From contig DBHM01000029.1 in the NCBI GenBank assembly GCA_002296185.1, positions 1 through 16,742 of the forward strand: a stretch of 16,742 nt of DNA, written 5' to 3'. Shown here piece after piece: positions 8,186 to 15,294 of the stretch. Position numbers and translations under genes: made by a program. The notes under the pieces are model-generated. The model did no database searches. It worked only from the letters and a program-made list of their open reading frames with translations, and was not told the DNA's origin. Within the stretch, counting starts at the first letter, position 1. Every line of letters begins with the position of its first letter. The DNA comes from Alphaproteobacteria bacterium UBA828. Its GTDB lineage: Bacteria > Pseudomonadota > Alphaproteobacteria > UBA828.

Positions 8186-8651
8186 GTAATGAGTTCCTTT
8201 TATTTTTTGGGTTTCTATCAGCCATATTTAAAATTTCTGGTTTCTGTGAGTCATGAGGATGCTCTGAACCAGCATATACTCTCAAATTTGCTAGCTGTTT
8301 TCTACCTAGCGGACCTTTTGGGATCATTCTTTCCACAGCCTTCTTAACAACATTTTCTGGTGTTTTACCTGATAGAATTTTTTCGGCGTTTGTACTTTTT
8401 ATCCCACCCGGATATCCAGTATGCCAATAATATGTTTTGTTTTGTAACTTACGACCCGTAAGCCTAACTCGCCCTGCATTAATGACAATTACATTATCAC
8501 CACAGTCCATATGAGGAGTATATGTTGATTTGTGTTTACCACGTAAACGATTTGCAACCTCAACAGCAAGTCTTCCTAAGACTACATTTTCTGCATCAAC
8601 TAGAATCCAATCTTTTTTGATCTCAGATTCCTTCGCACTATAAGTCTTCAT
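8178..8651 (-). CDS. rplM: 50S ribosomal protein L13
   Basis: L13 is an early-assembling 23S rRNA-binding protein of the large subunit. The 157-residue product matches the family from end to end: KTYSAKESEIKKDW near the start, VDAENVVLGRLA, HMDCGDNVIVINA, the YWHTGYPGG segment, and MIPKGPLGRKQLANLRVYAG. I chose ATG 8651 rather than the in-frame TTG at 8663 because GGGG lies 6 nt before the ATG and the resulting N-terminus matches typical L13. It is the first gene of the rplM-rpsI unit and faces the plus-strand crotonase gene across a short divergent promoter region. A good -35 box lies 69 nt upstream of the start. Confidence 0.97.
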   Translation of the reverse strand: MKTYSAKESEIKKDWILVDAENVVLGRLAVEVANRLRGKHKSTYTPHMDCGDNVIVINAGRVRLTGRKLQNKTYYWHTGYPGGIKSTNAEKILSGKTPENVVKKAVERMIPKGPLGRKQLANLRVYAGSEHPHDSQKPEILNMADRNPKNKRNSLRG

Positions 8652-8695
8652 TATAAACCCCAATTCAGCATTTGGTCGCCGTCAAGAACATATGA

Positions 8696-8725
8696 GCAAT
8701 ATGGCAGTATTTTCCCTTGTGTCAA
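8696..8725 (-). promoter_or_regulatory. Promoter of rplM-rpsI
   Basis: A perfect -35 TTGACA (8725-8720, minus strand) is followed after 18 nt by TATTGC (8701-8696), or after 17 nt by ATATTG. The -10 is poor by enterobacterial standards, but many alphaproteobacterial promoters keep a strong TTGAC and a loose -10. Transcription would begin near 8689 and give a leader of about 38 nt before rplM. Confidence 0.5.
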
Positions 8726-8742
8726 TTGATTTATTAAATTAC

Positions 8743-8771
8743 TTCAATTACTTGAAAAGAGGTAATATAAT
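8743..8771 (+). promoter_or_regulatory. Candidate promoter of the crotonase gene
   Basis: A perfect -10 TATAAT (8766-8771) lies 17 nt after TTCAAT (8743-8748), which matches the -35 consensus at 3 of 6 positions. The -10 sits inside a short inverted repeat, AGGTA/TACCT (8760-8775), that could bind a regulator. The leader to the ATG at 8860 would be about 80 nt. It is divergent from and adjacent to the rplM promoter. Confidence 0.35.
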
Positions 8772-8859
8772 ACCTTATTATTATCTATCTTCTAATTACT
8801 AGCAAGTTTGTTGGTTGGATACTATGATTTCAACGAAAAATATAACAAGGAGCCAAAAC

Positions 8860-9678
8860 ATGGCTTTGTATAATGTTAATGAAGAAATAGACAACTCCTC
8901 ACCTAAAACTTTGTTGCGGGAGGAAGATAATGGAATTTGTCTACTTACTCTCAATCGACCAAAAGCGCATAATAGTCTTAACCTAGAATTACTTAATGAA
9001 CTCCAGAGAGAGCTTTCTGAGATTTCTACTAACAAATCAATAGATGTATTAATTATAGGAGCTAATGGTAATTCATTTTGCTCTGGACACGACTTAAAAG
9101 AACTCAGGTCTAACGAAAGTGAAAAAATTATCCCTCTGATATTCAACCTCTGTTGTGAAATTATGCAATTGATAATTGAGTTGCCACAACCAGTCATAGC
9201 CCAAGTTCAAGGTACGGCTACTGCTGCGGGATGCCAACTAGTAGCAAGCTGTGACCTCGCGATATCCGCAAAGAGTGCGGAGTTCATAACGCCAGGAGTA
9301 AATATCGGTTTATTTTGCTCAACACCTATGGTCGCTCTCAGTCGCAATATTCCTCGTAAAGTAGTCATGGAAATGTTAATGACAGGCGAACCAATGGACT
9401 CTCACAATGCAGAAAAATGGGGACTGGTAAATTCAGTCGTTCCAGATGAAAAGTTAACAGAAGAAGTTTTGATTTTAGCTAGAAAAATTAGAAACAAATC
9501 AAGACATACTGTGAAGATAGGAAAAAATGCATTTTACAAACAATTAGACATGAGTCTTTCTGATGCATATCAATTTACCAGTGAAATAATGATTCAAAAC
9601 ATGCATTCTATTGATGCAAAAGAAGGAATCGACGCATTCCTAGAAAAAAGAAAGGCAGATTGGAAAACCAAAAATTAA
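8860..9678 (+). CDS. Crotonase-family protein, ECHDC3-like
   Basis: This is an enoyl-CoA hydratase/isomerase superfamily member of 272 residues. CoA-thioester and oxyanion-hole segments are intact: NSFCSGHDLKEL (71-82) and GTATAAGCQLVASCDLA (118-134). The run TPGVNIGLFCSTPMVALSR (144-162) is a hallmark, as I recall it, of the ECHDC3 subfamily found in mitochondria and Alphaproteobacteria. The two glutamates used for water addition by classical hydratases are replaced: Gln126 stands where CEL is normal, and Gly146 where PE is normal, so ordinary hydratase activity is unlikely. The natural substrate is unknown. I chose ATG 8860 because AAGGAG lies 7 nt upstream; in-frame TTG 8815 and ATG 8824 have no such site. 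A CoA-binding protein gene follows 60 nt later. Confidence 0.85.
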   Translation: MALYNVNEEIDNSSPKTLLREEDNGICLLTLNRPKAHNSLNLELLNELQRELSEISTNKSIDVLIIGANGNSFCSGHDLKELRSNESEKIIPLIFNLCCEIMQLIIELPQPVIAQVQGTATAAGCQLVASCDLAISAKSAEFITPGVNIGLFCSTPMVALSRNIPRKVVMEMLMTGEPMDSHNAEKWGLVNSVVPDEKLTEEVLILARKIRNKSRHTVKIGKNAFYKQLDMSLSDAYQFTSEIMIQNMHSIDAKEGIDAFLEKRKADWKTKN

Positions 9679-9738
9679 TGAGAGCCTAGAAACCTGCTAA
9701 AGTATTTAAAAACCCAGAAATTATTAAGGTGCTCACTC

Positions 9739-10167
9739 ATGAACTACTCAGATAAATTGCTATTCGATATTCTGAGCAAGGTTTCAGTAATAGCGATTGT
9801 AGGGGCTAGTAGTTCACTCCACAAACCGAGCTACAAGTTAATGAAATATCTACAAGAGAAGAGCTATAAAATTATTCCTATTAACCCCAAGTACGCTGGA
9901 CAAAAAATTCTCGGTGAAAGGGTATTTCCATCCCTATCCGAATGTAATACCAAAATAGATATGATTGATATATTTCGTGAAAAAGAACAAATAACTGATG
10001 TGGCTAAAGAGGCGGTCAAAAATAGCAAAAGACTTGGTATTAGTGTATTTTGGATGCAACTCGGTCTCATTAATGATGAAGCAAGAATAATCGCCCAAAA
10101 ATCAGGAATGACTGTAATTATGAATAGGTGCCCTAAAATAGAAATTTGCAGACTTAATAAAGAGTGA
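9739..10167 (+). CDS. CoA-binding Rossmann protein (YccU/CoA_binding_2 type)
   Basis: A 142-residue single-domain protein with the Rossmann fold of succinyl-CoA synthetase alpha-like CoA-binding proteins. Visible features are VIAIVGASSSLHKPSYKLMKYL (17-38), a glycine-poor variant of the nucleotide loop; IIPINPKYAGQKILGERVF, the typical second strand and loop; DMIDIFR; and VFWMQLGLINDEA near the family's usual VWMQ-G motif. It ends with NRCPKIE, matching the conserved RC-K-E ending of the family. The biochemical role of these stand-alone proteins is not established. The ATG at 9739 is preceded by AAGG at about 10 nt. It lies 60 nt after the crotonase gene in the same direction, so both may handle acyl-CoA substrates; that link is an inference. 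Confidence 0.85.
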   Translation: MNYSDKLLFDILSKVSVIAIVGASSSLHKPSYKLMKYLQEKSYKIIPINPKYAGQKILGERVFPSLSECNTKIDMIDIFREKEQITDVAKEAVKNSKRLGISVFWMQLGLINDEARIIAQKSGMTVIMNRCPKIEICRLNKE

Positions 10168-10206
10168 CTAAATTATTATTAAACAATATCAATAATTTAT
10201 ATAATT

Positions 10207-10262
10207 TTCCTAAGAAACTATATTATTTTTGGAATTCCTAAGAAACTATATTATTTTTGGAA
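10207..10262 (+). repeat. Perfect 28-bp tandem duplication upstream of ispH
   Basis: Positions 10207-10234 and 10235-10262 are identical over all 28 bases, with no spacer. Each copy opens TTCC and closes GGAA, so the junction reads GGAATTCC, and each holds an AT core with TATATT and TATTAT. It occupies part of the AT-rich 225-nt gap between the CoA-binding gene and ispH. The rest of that gap has a weak AT-only inverted repeat (about 10169-10199) and the ispH promoter, and no open reading frame that I can support. The duplication could double an operator or promoter element, or be a recent slippage product with no role. Confidence 0.95.
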
Positions 10263-10340
10263 TATGAGTTATTAATGAGTATGAAAAAAAATAAATAATT
10301 TATGAATTTAAACCAAAACTACTTACTATTAACCAAATCA

Positions 10341-10369
10341 TTGAGATCAAACTTTTTTTCGCGTAGATT
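10341..10369 (+). promoter_or_regulatory. Promoter of ispH-hpnH
   Basis: TTGAGA (10341-10346, 5 of 6 to the -35 consensus) is spaced 17 nt from TAGATT (10364-10369, 4 of 6 to the -10 consensus). Transcription would start near 10376, only about 17 nt before the ATG and just upstream of its GGAG ribosome binding site. The tandem 28-bp repeat ends about 79 nt upstream of the -35. Confidence 0.5.
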
Positions 10370-10392
10370 CAAAAAAATTGGAGTAGTTATTC

Positions 10393-11391
10393 ATGAAAGT
10401 AATTCTCGCTGAACCAAGAGGTTTTTGCGCTGGTGTTGAGAGGGCAGTTACTATTGTCGAGCGGGCATTAGAAGTCTTTGGTCCACCTGTCTACGTACGG
10501 CATGAAATAGTCCATAATAAACGTGTCGTTGATGATCTAAGAGAAAAAGGTGCGGTATTTGTTGAGGAGCTTGATGAAATCCCTGATGGAGGTGTTACAA
10601 TTTTCAGTGCACACGGAGTATCTGAAAAGGTAGAAGATATTGCTAAGCAAAGAAAGTTGCCAGTAATTGATGCCACCTGCCCCCTGGTAGCAAAAGTACA
10701 CATAGAAGCAGGTAGGTATGAAAATGATGGTAAAGAAATTGTTTTAATAGGTCATCAAGGTCACCCAGAAGTTGAAGGTACTAGTGGTAGAGTAAAGAAT
10801 GGCGTTCATATAGTTGCCACCCCAGAGGATGTAGCTAATCTTGAAGTCAGCGATCCAGACCAAGTTGCTTATGTTACCCAAACTACCCTTTCAGTCGACG
10901 ATACCAGAGAGGTAATAGAAGCTCTCAAGGAGAGATATCCAAATATTTCTGGACCAGACGTCAAAGATATTTGTTACGCCACACAAAACCGCCAAGCCTC
11001 TGTGAGATTACTAGCTGGGGAAGTTGATATGATTTTAGTTGTTGGAGCAAAAAATAGCTCAAATTCTAATCGTTTGCGTGACCTTGGGGAAGAAATGGGA
11101 GTACCCACACACCTCATTAATGATGCAAGGGATGTTGATCCAGCTTGGTTTAAAAATATGGAGAGAATAGGTATCACTGCAGGCGCATCAGCACCAGAAC
11201 AGCTCGTCCAAAAAGTAGTAGGAAGAATTCGAGAATTAGGAACAGTTGAACTTTGTATTCAAGATGGTATTACTGAAAAAGTACGTTTTAAGCTTCCTCC
11301 GGAACTAGTCAAAGACGGTGAGGATGGCAGAACACCTCGTCGGGACGAAACATATGGTGGCGACACTCAGCCAGTGAGCAATAGTCATTAG
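10393..11391 (+). CDS. ispH: 4-Hydroxy-3-methylbut-2-enyl diphosphate reductase IspH
   Basis: IspH (LytB) carries out the last step of the MEP pathway, reducing HMBPP to IPP and DMAPP with an iron-sulfur cluster. The 332-residue protein has the three cluster-ligand cysteines at Cys12 (RGFCAGV), Cys96 (DATCPLV) and Cys194 (DICYATQNRQ), the substrate-binding residues His41 and His124, the proton-relay Glu126 (HPEVEGT), and VTQTTLS (161-167). The last 25 or so residues are a polar tail. GGAG lies 9 nt before the ATG. hpnH follows after 34 nt, so isoprenoid precursor supply is probably cotranscribed with hopanoid side-chain synthesis. Confidence 0.97.
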   Translation: MKVILAEPRGFCAGVERAVTIVERALEVFGPPVYVRHEIVHNKRVVDDLREKGAVFVEELDEIPDGGVTIFSAHGVSEKVEDIAKQRKLPVIDATCPLVAKVHIEAGRYENDGKEIVLIGHQGHPEVEGTSGRVKNGVHIVATPEDVANLEVSDPDQVAYVTQTTLSVDDTREVIEALKERYPNISGPDVKDICYATQNRQASVRLLAGEVDMILVVGAKNSSNSNRLRDLGEEMGVPTHLINDARDVDPAWFKNMERIGITAGASAPEQLVQKVVGRIRELGTVELCIQDGITEKVRFKLPPELVKDGEDGRTPRRDETYGGDTQPVSNSH

Positions 11392-11425
11392 GTATTTGAT
11401 AATCTAACTAGATAAGGAATGCGGG

Positions 11426-12550
11426 ATGTCGGTTCCGATTATTCAGCAAATAAGAGTCGGCGCTTATATAATGAAAAAGCGTCTGACTGGGCAAAAAAGG
11501 TTCCCACTAGTACTAATGCTTGAACCTTTGTTTAAGTGTAATTTAGCTTGCCCTGGATGCGGAAAAATTGACTACCCCAAACAAATACTTAATCAAAGAC
11601 TAAGCCTAGATGAATGCTTAGAAGCTGTTGAAGAATGTGGCGCGCCCATGGTATCTATTCCTGGTGGAGAGCCACTTATTCATAAAGAAATGAAAAAAAT
11701 TGTAGAAGAAATCATTTCTAGAAAAAAATTCGTCTATTTGTGCACTAATGCTTTACTACTTGAAAAACGTCTTGATGACTACAAGCCCACACCATATCTA
11801 ACTTTCTCTGTGCATCTTGATGGACTGGAAGAAACACACGATAGGTCAGTAAATCAGCCTGGCACTTTTAAGCGCGCTATCAGTGCTATAAAAGAAGCTA
11901 AAAGGCGTGGATTTAGAGTTAATGTTAACTCAACTATTTTTGATGGGCATCCAGCATCTGAGATTGCTGAATTTTTTGACTTTGTAACTAATGATCTAAA
12001 AGTAGATGCTATTACAGTATCACCTGGCTATTCTTACGAACGAGCTCCTGACCAAGATCATTTTTTGAATAGAACTAAGACAAAGATGCTCTTTAGAGAA
12101 ATATTTGAACGTGGCAAAGGACGTAAATGGAGATTTAGCCAGTCTAGTCTATTTCTAAATTTTCTAGCTGGTAATGAAAGTTATGAATGCACACCATGGG
12201 GGAACCCTACAAGAAACGTTTTTGGCTGGCAAAAACCTTGCTACTTAATTGGTGAAGGATATGTATCAACCTTCCGAGAACTTATGGATGATACGCCATG
12301 GGAGCGATATGGAACTGGTCGCTACGAAAAGTGTAAAGATTGTATGGTTCATTGTGGTTACGAACCTACAGCAGTAGAGAATACTCTTGGGAATCCTTTG
12401 AAAGGGCTATTAGTAAAAATTCGAGGAATACGCACTAAGGGTCCAATGGCACCGGAGCCGGTTCTAGAAAACGCTAGGCCTGCTGAAGATTATCACGATG
12501 ATCATGTTAAGAAAAAACTTGAGGAAATAAGTAACGCTGAAGCACACTAA
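11426..12550 (+). CDS. hpnH: Adenosylhopane synthase HpnH (radical SAM)
   Basis: HpnH is a B12-independent radical SAM enzyme that couples the 5'-deoxyadenosyl radical to the double bond of diploptene, giving adenosylhopane, the first step of C35 hopanoid synthesis. The 374-residue product carries the CX3CX2C cluster motif at Cys38, Cys42 and Cys45 (CNLACPGC), followed by GKIDYP, the SAM-binding SIPGGEPLIH, and YLCTNALLLEK, all typical of HpnH. The C-terminal third has further cysteines (YECTPWG, KPCYL, and three in KCKDCMVHCGY) in an SPASM-like region. AAGGA lies 7 nt before the ATG. It is in line with ispH and converges on hpnG, whose product acts on adenosylhopane; the two stop codons are 27 nt apart with no clear terminator. 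Confidence 0.95.
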   Translation: MSVPIIQQIRVGAYIMKKRLTGQKRFPLVLMLEPLFKCNLACPGCGKIDYPKQILNQRLSLDECLEAVEECGAPMVSIPGGEPLIHKEMKKIVEEIISRKKFVYLCTNALLLEKRLDDYKPTPYLTFSVHLDGLEETHDRSVNQPGTFKRAISAIKEAKRRGFRVNVNSTIFDGHPASEIAEFFDFVTNDLKVDAITVSPGYSYERAPDQDHFLNRTKTKMLFREIFERGKGRKWRFSQSSLFLNFLAGNESYECTPWGNPTRNVFGWQKPCYLIGEGYVSTFRELMDDTPWERYGTGRYEKCKDCMVHCGYEPTAVENTLGNPLKGLLVKIRGIRTKGPMAPEPVLENARPAEDYHDDHVKKKLEEISNAEAH

Positions 12551-12577
12551 TAAGATCTAAATTAAATGTATCATTTA

Positions 12578-13303
12578 TTATAATAATCCTCGAAAGTCTT
12601 TTCCCGCCTTCTTTAATGATCTCATTGCTACAGATGTCTCTCCAGCGACACCAACCAAACCAACAAGGTCTGTAGGCTTTTTAATAAGTGCCCATATGAC
12701 CCTAGCTACGGAAATTTCACGCTCACTTCCAATAGCAGCTAAAGCTGCAGAGGGTATACGCCTTTCAACAGGGTCTGAAATAATTCTGATAGCAAACCAG
12801 GGTATATTAGCTCTATCTGCAACACGTGCTACTATATGACTTTCCATATCAATGGATATAGCACCAGTAATTTCATGTAATGATTTTTTTTGCACTGGCG
12901 AAGGAACTGGGACATCAACACCAAGTATTTTTCCACATACAGCTCTATCCCCAAAGATTTCTGTTATCCTTGATAACCAGTGCTTATCTGCATAAGAACT
13001 AGGGGTAGAATATGTTTCCAAATCATCAGTTAATATCTTTTCATCCGGCAAATCCCTAGACCAATAAGATACACCAGATCCTATGACCACGTTGCCAGGA
13101 ACTAAACCTGGCTTAATACCACCAGCAACACCAATACTACCTATTATATTTGCCCCGGAGTTAACTAGTTTTTCTAACCTTTCTTCTCCCCTTTTAGGAT
13201 TTGCAGCTGATGTAGCAACAGAAAAATTATCCGCAACTCTTCCTAGCGCTTTTGCTTCAGCAGTAAGCCCGGTTAAGACACCAACTTTTATATTTTCTGT
13301 CAT
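12578..13303 (-). CDS. hpnG: Adenosylhopane nucleosidase/phosphorylase HpnG
   Basis: HpnG removes adenine from adenosylhopane to give ribosylhopane or phosphoribohopane. The 241-residue protein belongs to the nucleoside phosphorylase/MTA-SAH nucleosidase superfamily. It has the N-terminal strand VGVLTGLTAEAKAL, the glycine-rich GSIGVAGGI (55-63) with PGNVVIG, the ribose- and catalysis-related IDMESHIVA (151-159), and AIRIISDP (171-178). ATG 13303 has AGGA 8 nt upstream. The gene starts 38 nt after the squalene-hopene cyclase stop, so the two are probably cotranscribed. Family and role are clear from sequence and context; hydrolysis versus phosphorolysis cannot be read from the sequence. Confidence 0.92.
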   Translation of the reverse strand: MTENIKVGVLTGLTAEAKALGRVADNFSVATSAANPKRGEERLEKLVNSGANIIGSIGVAGGIKPGLVPGNVVIGSGVSYWSRDLPDEKILTDDLETYSTPSSYADKHWLSRITEIFGDRAVCGKILGVDVPVPSPVQKKSLHEITGAISIDMESHIVARVADRANIPWFAIRIISDPVERRIPSAALAAIGSEREISVARVIWALIKKPTDLVGLVGVAGETSVAMRSLKKAGKDFRGLL

Positions 13304-13341
13304 AAGTACTATCCTAATATATTTTTAGACCTACTTATAGT

Positions 13342-15285
13342 CTACAACCCCCAAGTTGGACAAATTTTATTTCCCTCTGAAAGATCTCTATAACGGGCTA
13401 AAGACCATAGTGGGAAATAAGCACTATAACCATCATATCGGAGATAAAAAACCCTTGGGAATCCTACAGCAGTGTATTCGTCTTCATCCCATTTTTCTCC
13501 AGTGCGATCAGCCTTTAATAGATATGATATACCTTTCTTATTCTCGATCGAATTAACTTCTCCTACCGCCATTAATCCAAGTGTTGCCCAGGCAGTCTGT
13601 GAAGGATTACTTTTTCCTGATAACGATGCGGAAACTCTGTCTTTATAGTAACTATTTCCTGTTTCACCCCAACCTCCATCACTATGCTGTATAGATTTCA
13701 GCCATTTAACTGCTAATTTTATGGAATCTGAATCTTTTGCAACTCCGGCAGCGTTGAGAGCGCAAAGTACAGACCAGGTACCATAAATATAGTTAGTTCC
13801 CCATCTTCCAAACCAACTACCATCTTCTTCTTGTTCAGATATTAGAAACGAAATACCTCGTTCTACTGCTGGGTGATCATTTTCACCTATTTGACATAAA
13901 AAACTTACACATCTAGCAGTCACATCAGCTGTAGGAGGATCAAGGAGCGCGCCATGATCAGCGAATGGAATATGGTTTAAATATCTAGCCTCATTGTCCG
14001 CATCAAATGCACCCCAACCACCATTCTTACTTTGCATTCCAATTATCCAGTCACGAGCTCTCCTAATTGATTCTGAGTATAACTGCGGATCTGCTCGATG
14101 AAGTGCAGCAGCAACTACAGCTGTGTCATCAACATCTGGGTAATAATCATTATTGTACTGGAAAGCCCAACCACCTGATAAAATTTTATTACGATTATGC
14201 GCCCAATCACCCTTAAAATCTAGAATCTGCTTTTCAACAAGCCAGTTAAGGGTATTCATAATTTCTGCATCTATAAAATCACCAGATTCCAATACCGCAT
14301 GTAAAGCTAGGCCCGTATCCCATATAGGCGATAAACAAGGTTGACAATACTGGCGATTAAAATTTGGCTTAGTCAGTAGTTTGTCAATCGATTCTCGGAC
14401 TAAAATACGGTTTTCATCATTTTTCTTATATCCCAAAGTATCTAATACCATTAGGAGATTTGCCATAGGAGGAAATATTGCACCAAGACCATCAACTCCA
14501 TTTATTCGAATTAAACACCAACGTAATGCCCTATTAATGGCAATCCTTCTTATAAATTTCGGAACAACTCTTTCATAAACTTTTAAGATTCTATCAATTT
14601 TATAAATTATTTTCTCAATGAATGTATTTGTGTGAAAATATTTTTCTTCATTTGGATGATTACAAAAGAGTTCACGGACATTTATTGAGGTTGGGTTTCT
14701 TGCTTTAGCCTTGAGAGACATCAGAATCATCAATGGAACTAGCGTTGTTCTCGACCAATAAGAAACCTTAGTCAAATGAAATGGGAACCATTTTGGTAGA
14801 CAAATAATTTCTACTGGCATTGCAGGAATAGCTCTCCATGGAACCTGGCCAAAAAGTGCAAGTGTTGTCCTTGTAAATACATTTGACTGAGCTGCTCCAC
14901 CTGCTTGCAAAATAGCCTCACGCGCCTTTTCCATATGAGGTGCTGCAGGGTTATCCCCAGAAAGTTTGAGAGCCCAATAAGCCTTGACGGAGCAGCTAAT
15001 GTCTAACCCCCCCCCTTTAAACAGAGGCCAACCTCCGTGATCCTCTTGGTTAGATCTAATATAGTTAGATAACATCTCTTCCTTTTTAGAGTCACGCTCA
15101 TCAAGAAAATGTCCTAATAGAATATATTCTGCTGAAATTGTGGAGTCTGCTTCTAGTTCGAAAACCCAATGACCATCAGGCATACGTGCACTAAGAAGTT
15201 CTTTAGTAGCACTTCTTATAACTTTACTTAAATCTGAATCTAATCTGGACTCTTCAATCATATTACCCGGGACTTGGGCAGACAT
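13342..15285 (-). CDS. shc: Squalene-hopene cyclase (Shc/HpnF)
   Basis: This monotopic membrane enzyme cyclises squalene to hopene and hopanol. The 647-residue product is near the usual family length. The catalytic DVDD is at 384-387 (PDVDDTA). Several QW repeats stabilise the double alpha-barrel: QSKNGGWGAFDADN (418-431), QEEDGSWFGRWG (485-496), QHSDGGWGETG (533-543) and PSQTAWATLGLM (561-572). EDHGGWPLF (81-89) and PIWDTGLAL (320-328) are also conserved. The ATG at 15285 lies 9 nt after the dxs stop, and the AGG of its ribosome binding site overlaps that stop. Residues 91-93 (GGG) are encoded by nine consecutive G, an unusual tract for so AT-rich a gene. hpnG follows; hpnC, hpnD and hpnE for squalene synthesis are not in the window. 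Confidence 0.97.
   Translation of the reverse strand: MSAQVPGNMIEESRLDSDLSKVIRSATKELLSARMPDGHWVFELEADSTISAEYILLGHFLDERDSKKEEMLSNYIRSNQEDHGGWPLFKGGGLDISCSVKAYWALKLSGDNPAAPHMEKAREAILQAGGAAQSNVFTRTTLALFGQVPWRAIPAMPVEIICLPKWFPFHLTKVSYWSRTTLVPLMILMSLKAKARNPTSINVRELFCNHPNEEKYFHTNTFIEKIIYKIDRILKVYERVVPKFIRRIAINRALRWCLIRINGVDGLGAIFPPMANLLMVLDTLGYKKNDENRILVRESIDKLLTKPNFNRQYCQPCLSPIWDTGLALHAVLESGDFIDAEIMNTLNWLVEKQILDFKGDWAHNRNKILSGGWAFQYNNDYYPDVDDTAVVAAALHRADPQLYSESIRRARDWIIGMQSKNGGWGAFDADNEARYLNHIPFADHGALLDPPTADVTARCVSFLCQIGENDHPAVERGISFLISEQEEDGSWFGRWGTNYIYGTWSVLCALNAAGVAKDSDSIKLAVKWLKSIQHSDGGWGETGNSYYKDRVSASLSGKSNPSQTAWATLGLMAVGEVNSIENKKGISYLLKADRTGEKWDEDEYTAVGFPRVFYLRYDGYSAYFPLWSLARYRDLSEGNKICPTWGL
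15007..15015 (-). repeat. Nine-G homopolymer inside shc
   Basis: The plus strand has nine consecutive C (15007-15015), read on the coding strand as GGG GGG GGG for Gly91-Gly93 of squalene-hopene cyclase. A gain or loss of one base would shift the frame early in the protein. No similar G or C tract was seen elsewhere in the window. Confidence 0.9.
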
Positions 15286-15294
15286 GGTTCTGAC

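Noticed and set aside
8738..8757. Direct repeat AATTACTT in the divergent rplM/crotonase region as an operator
   Set aside because: Two 8-bp copies in very AT-rich DNA are expected by chance, and no symmetry or other evidence supports regulator binding.
12551..12577. Bidirectional terminator between hpnH and hpnG
   Set aside because: Only a 5-bp AAATG/CATTT hairpin is present, with no GC and no clean T tract; too weak to call.
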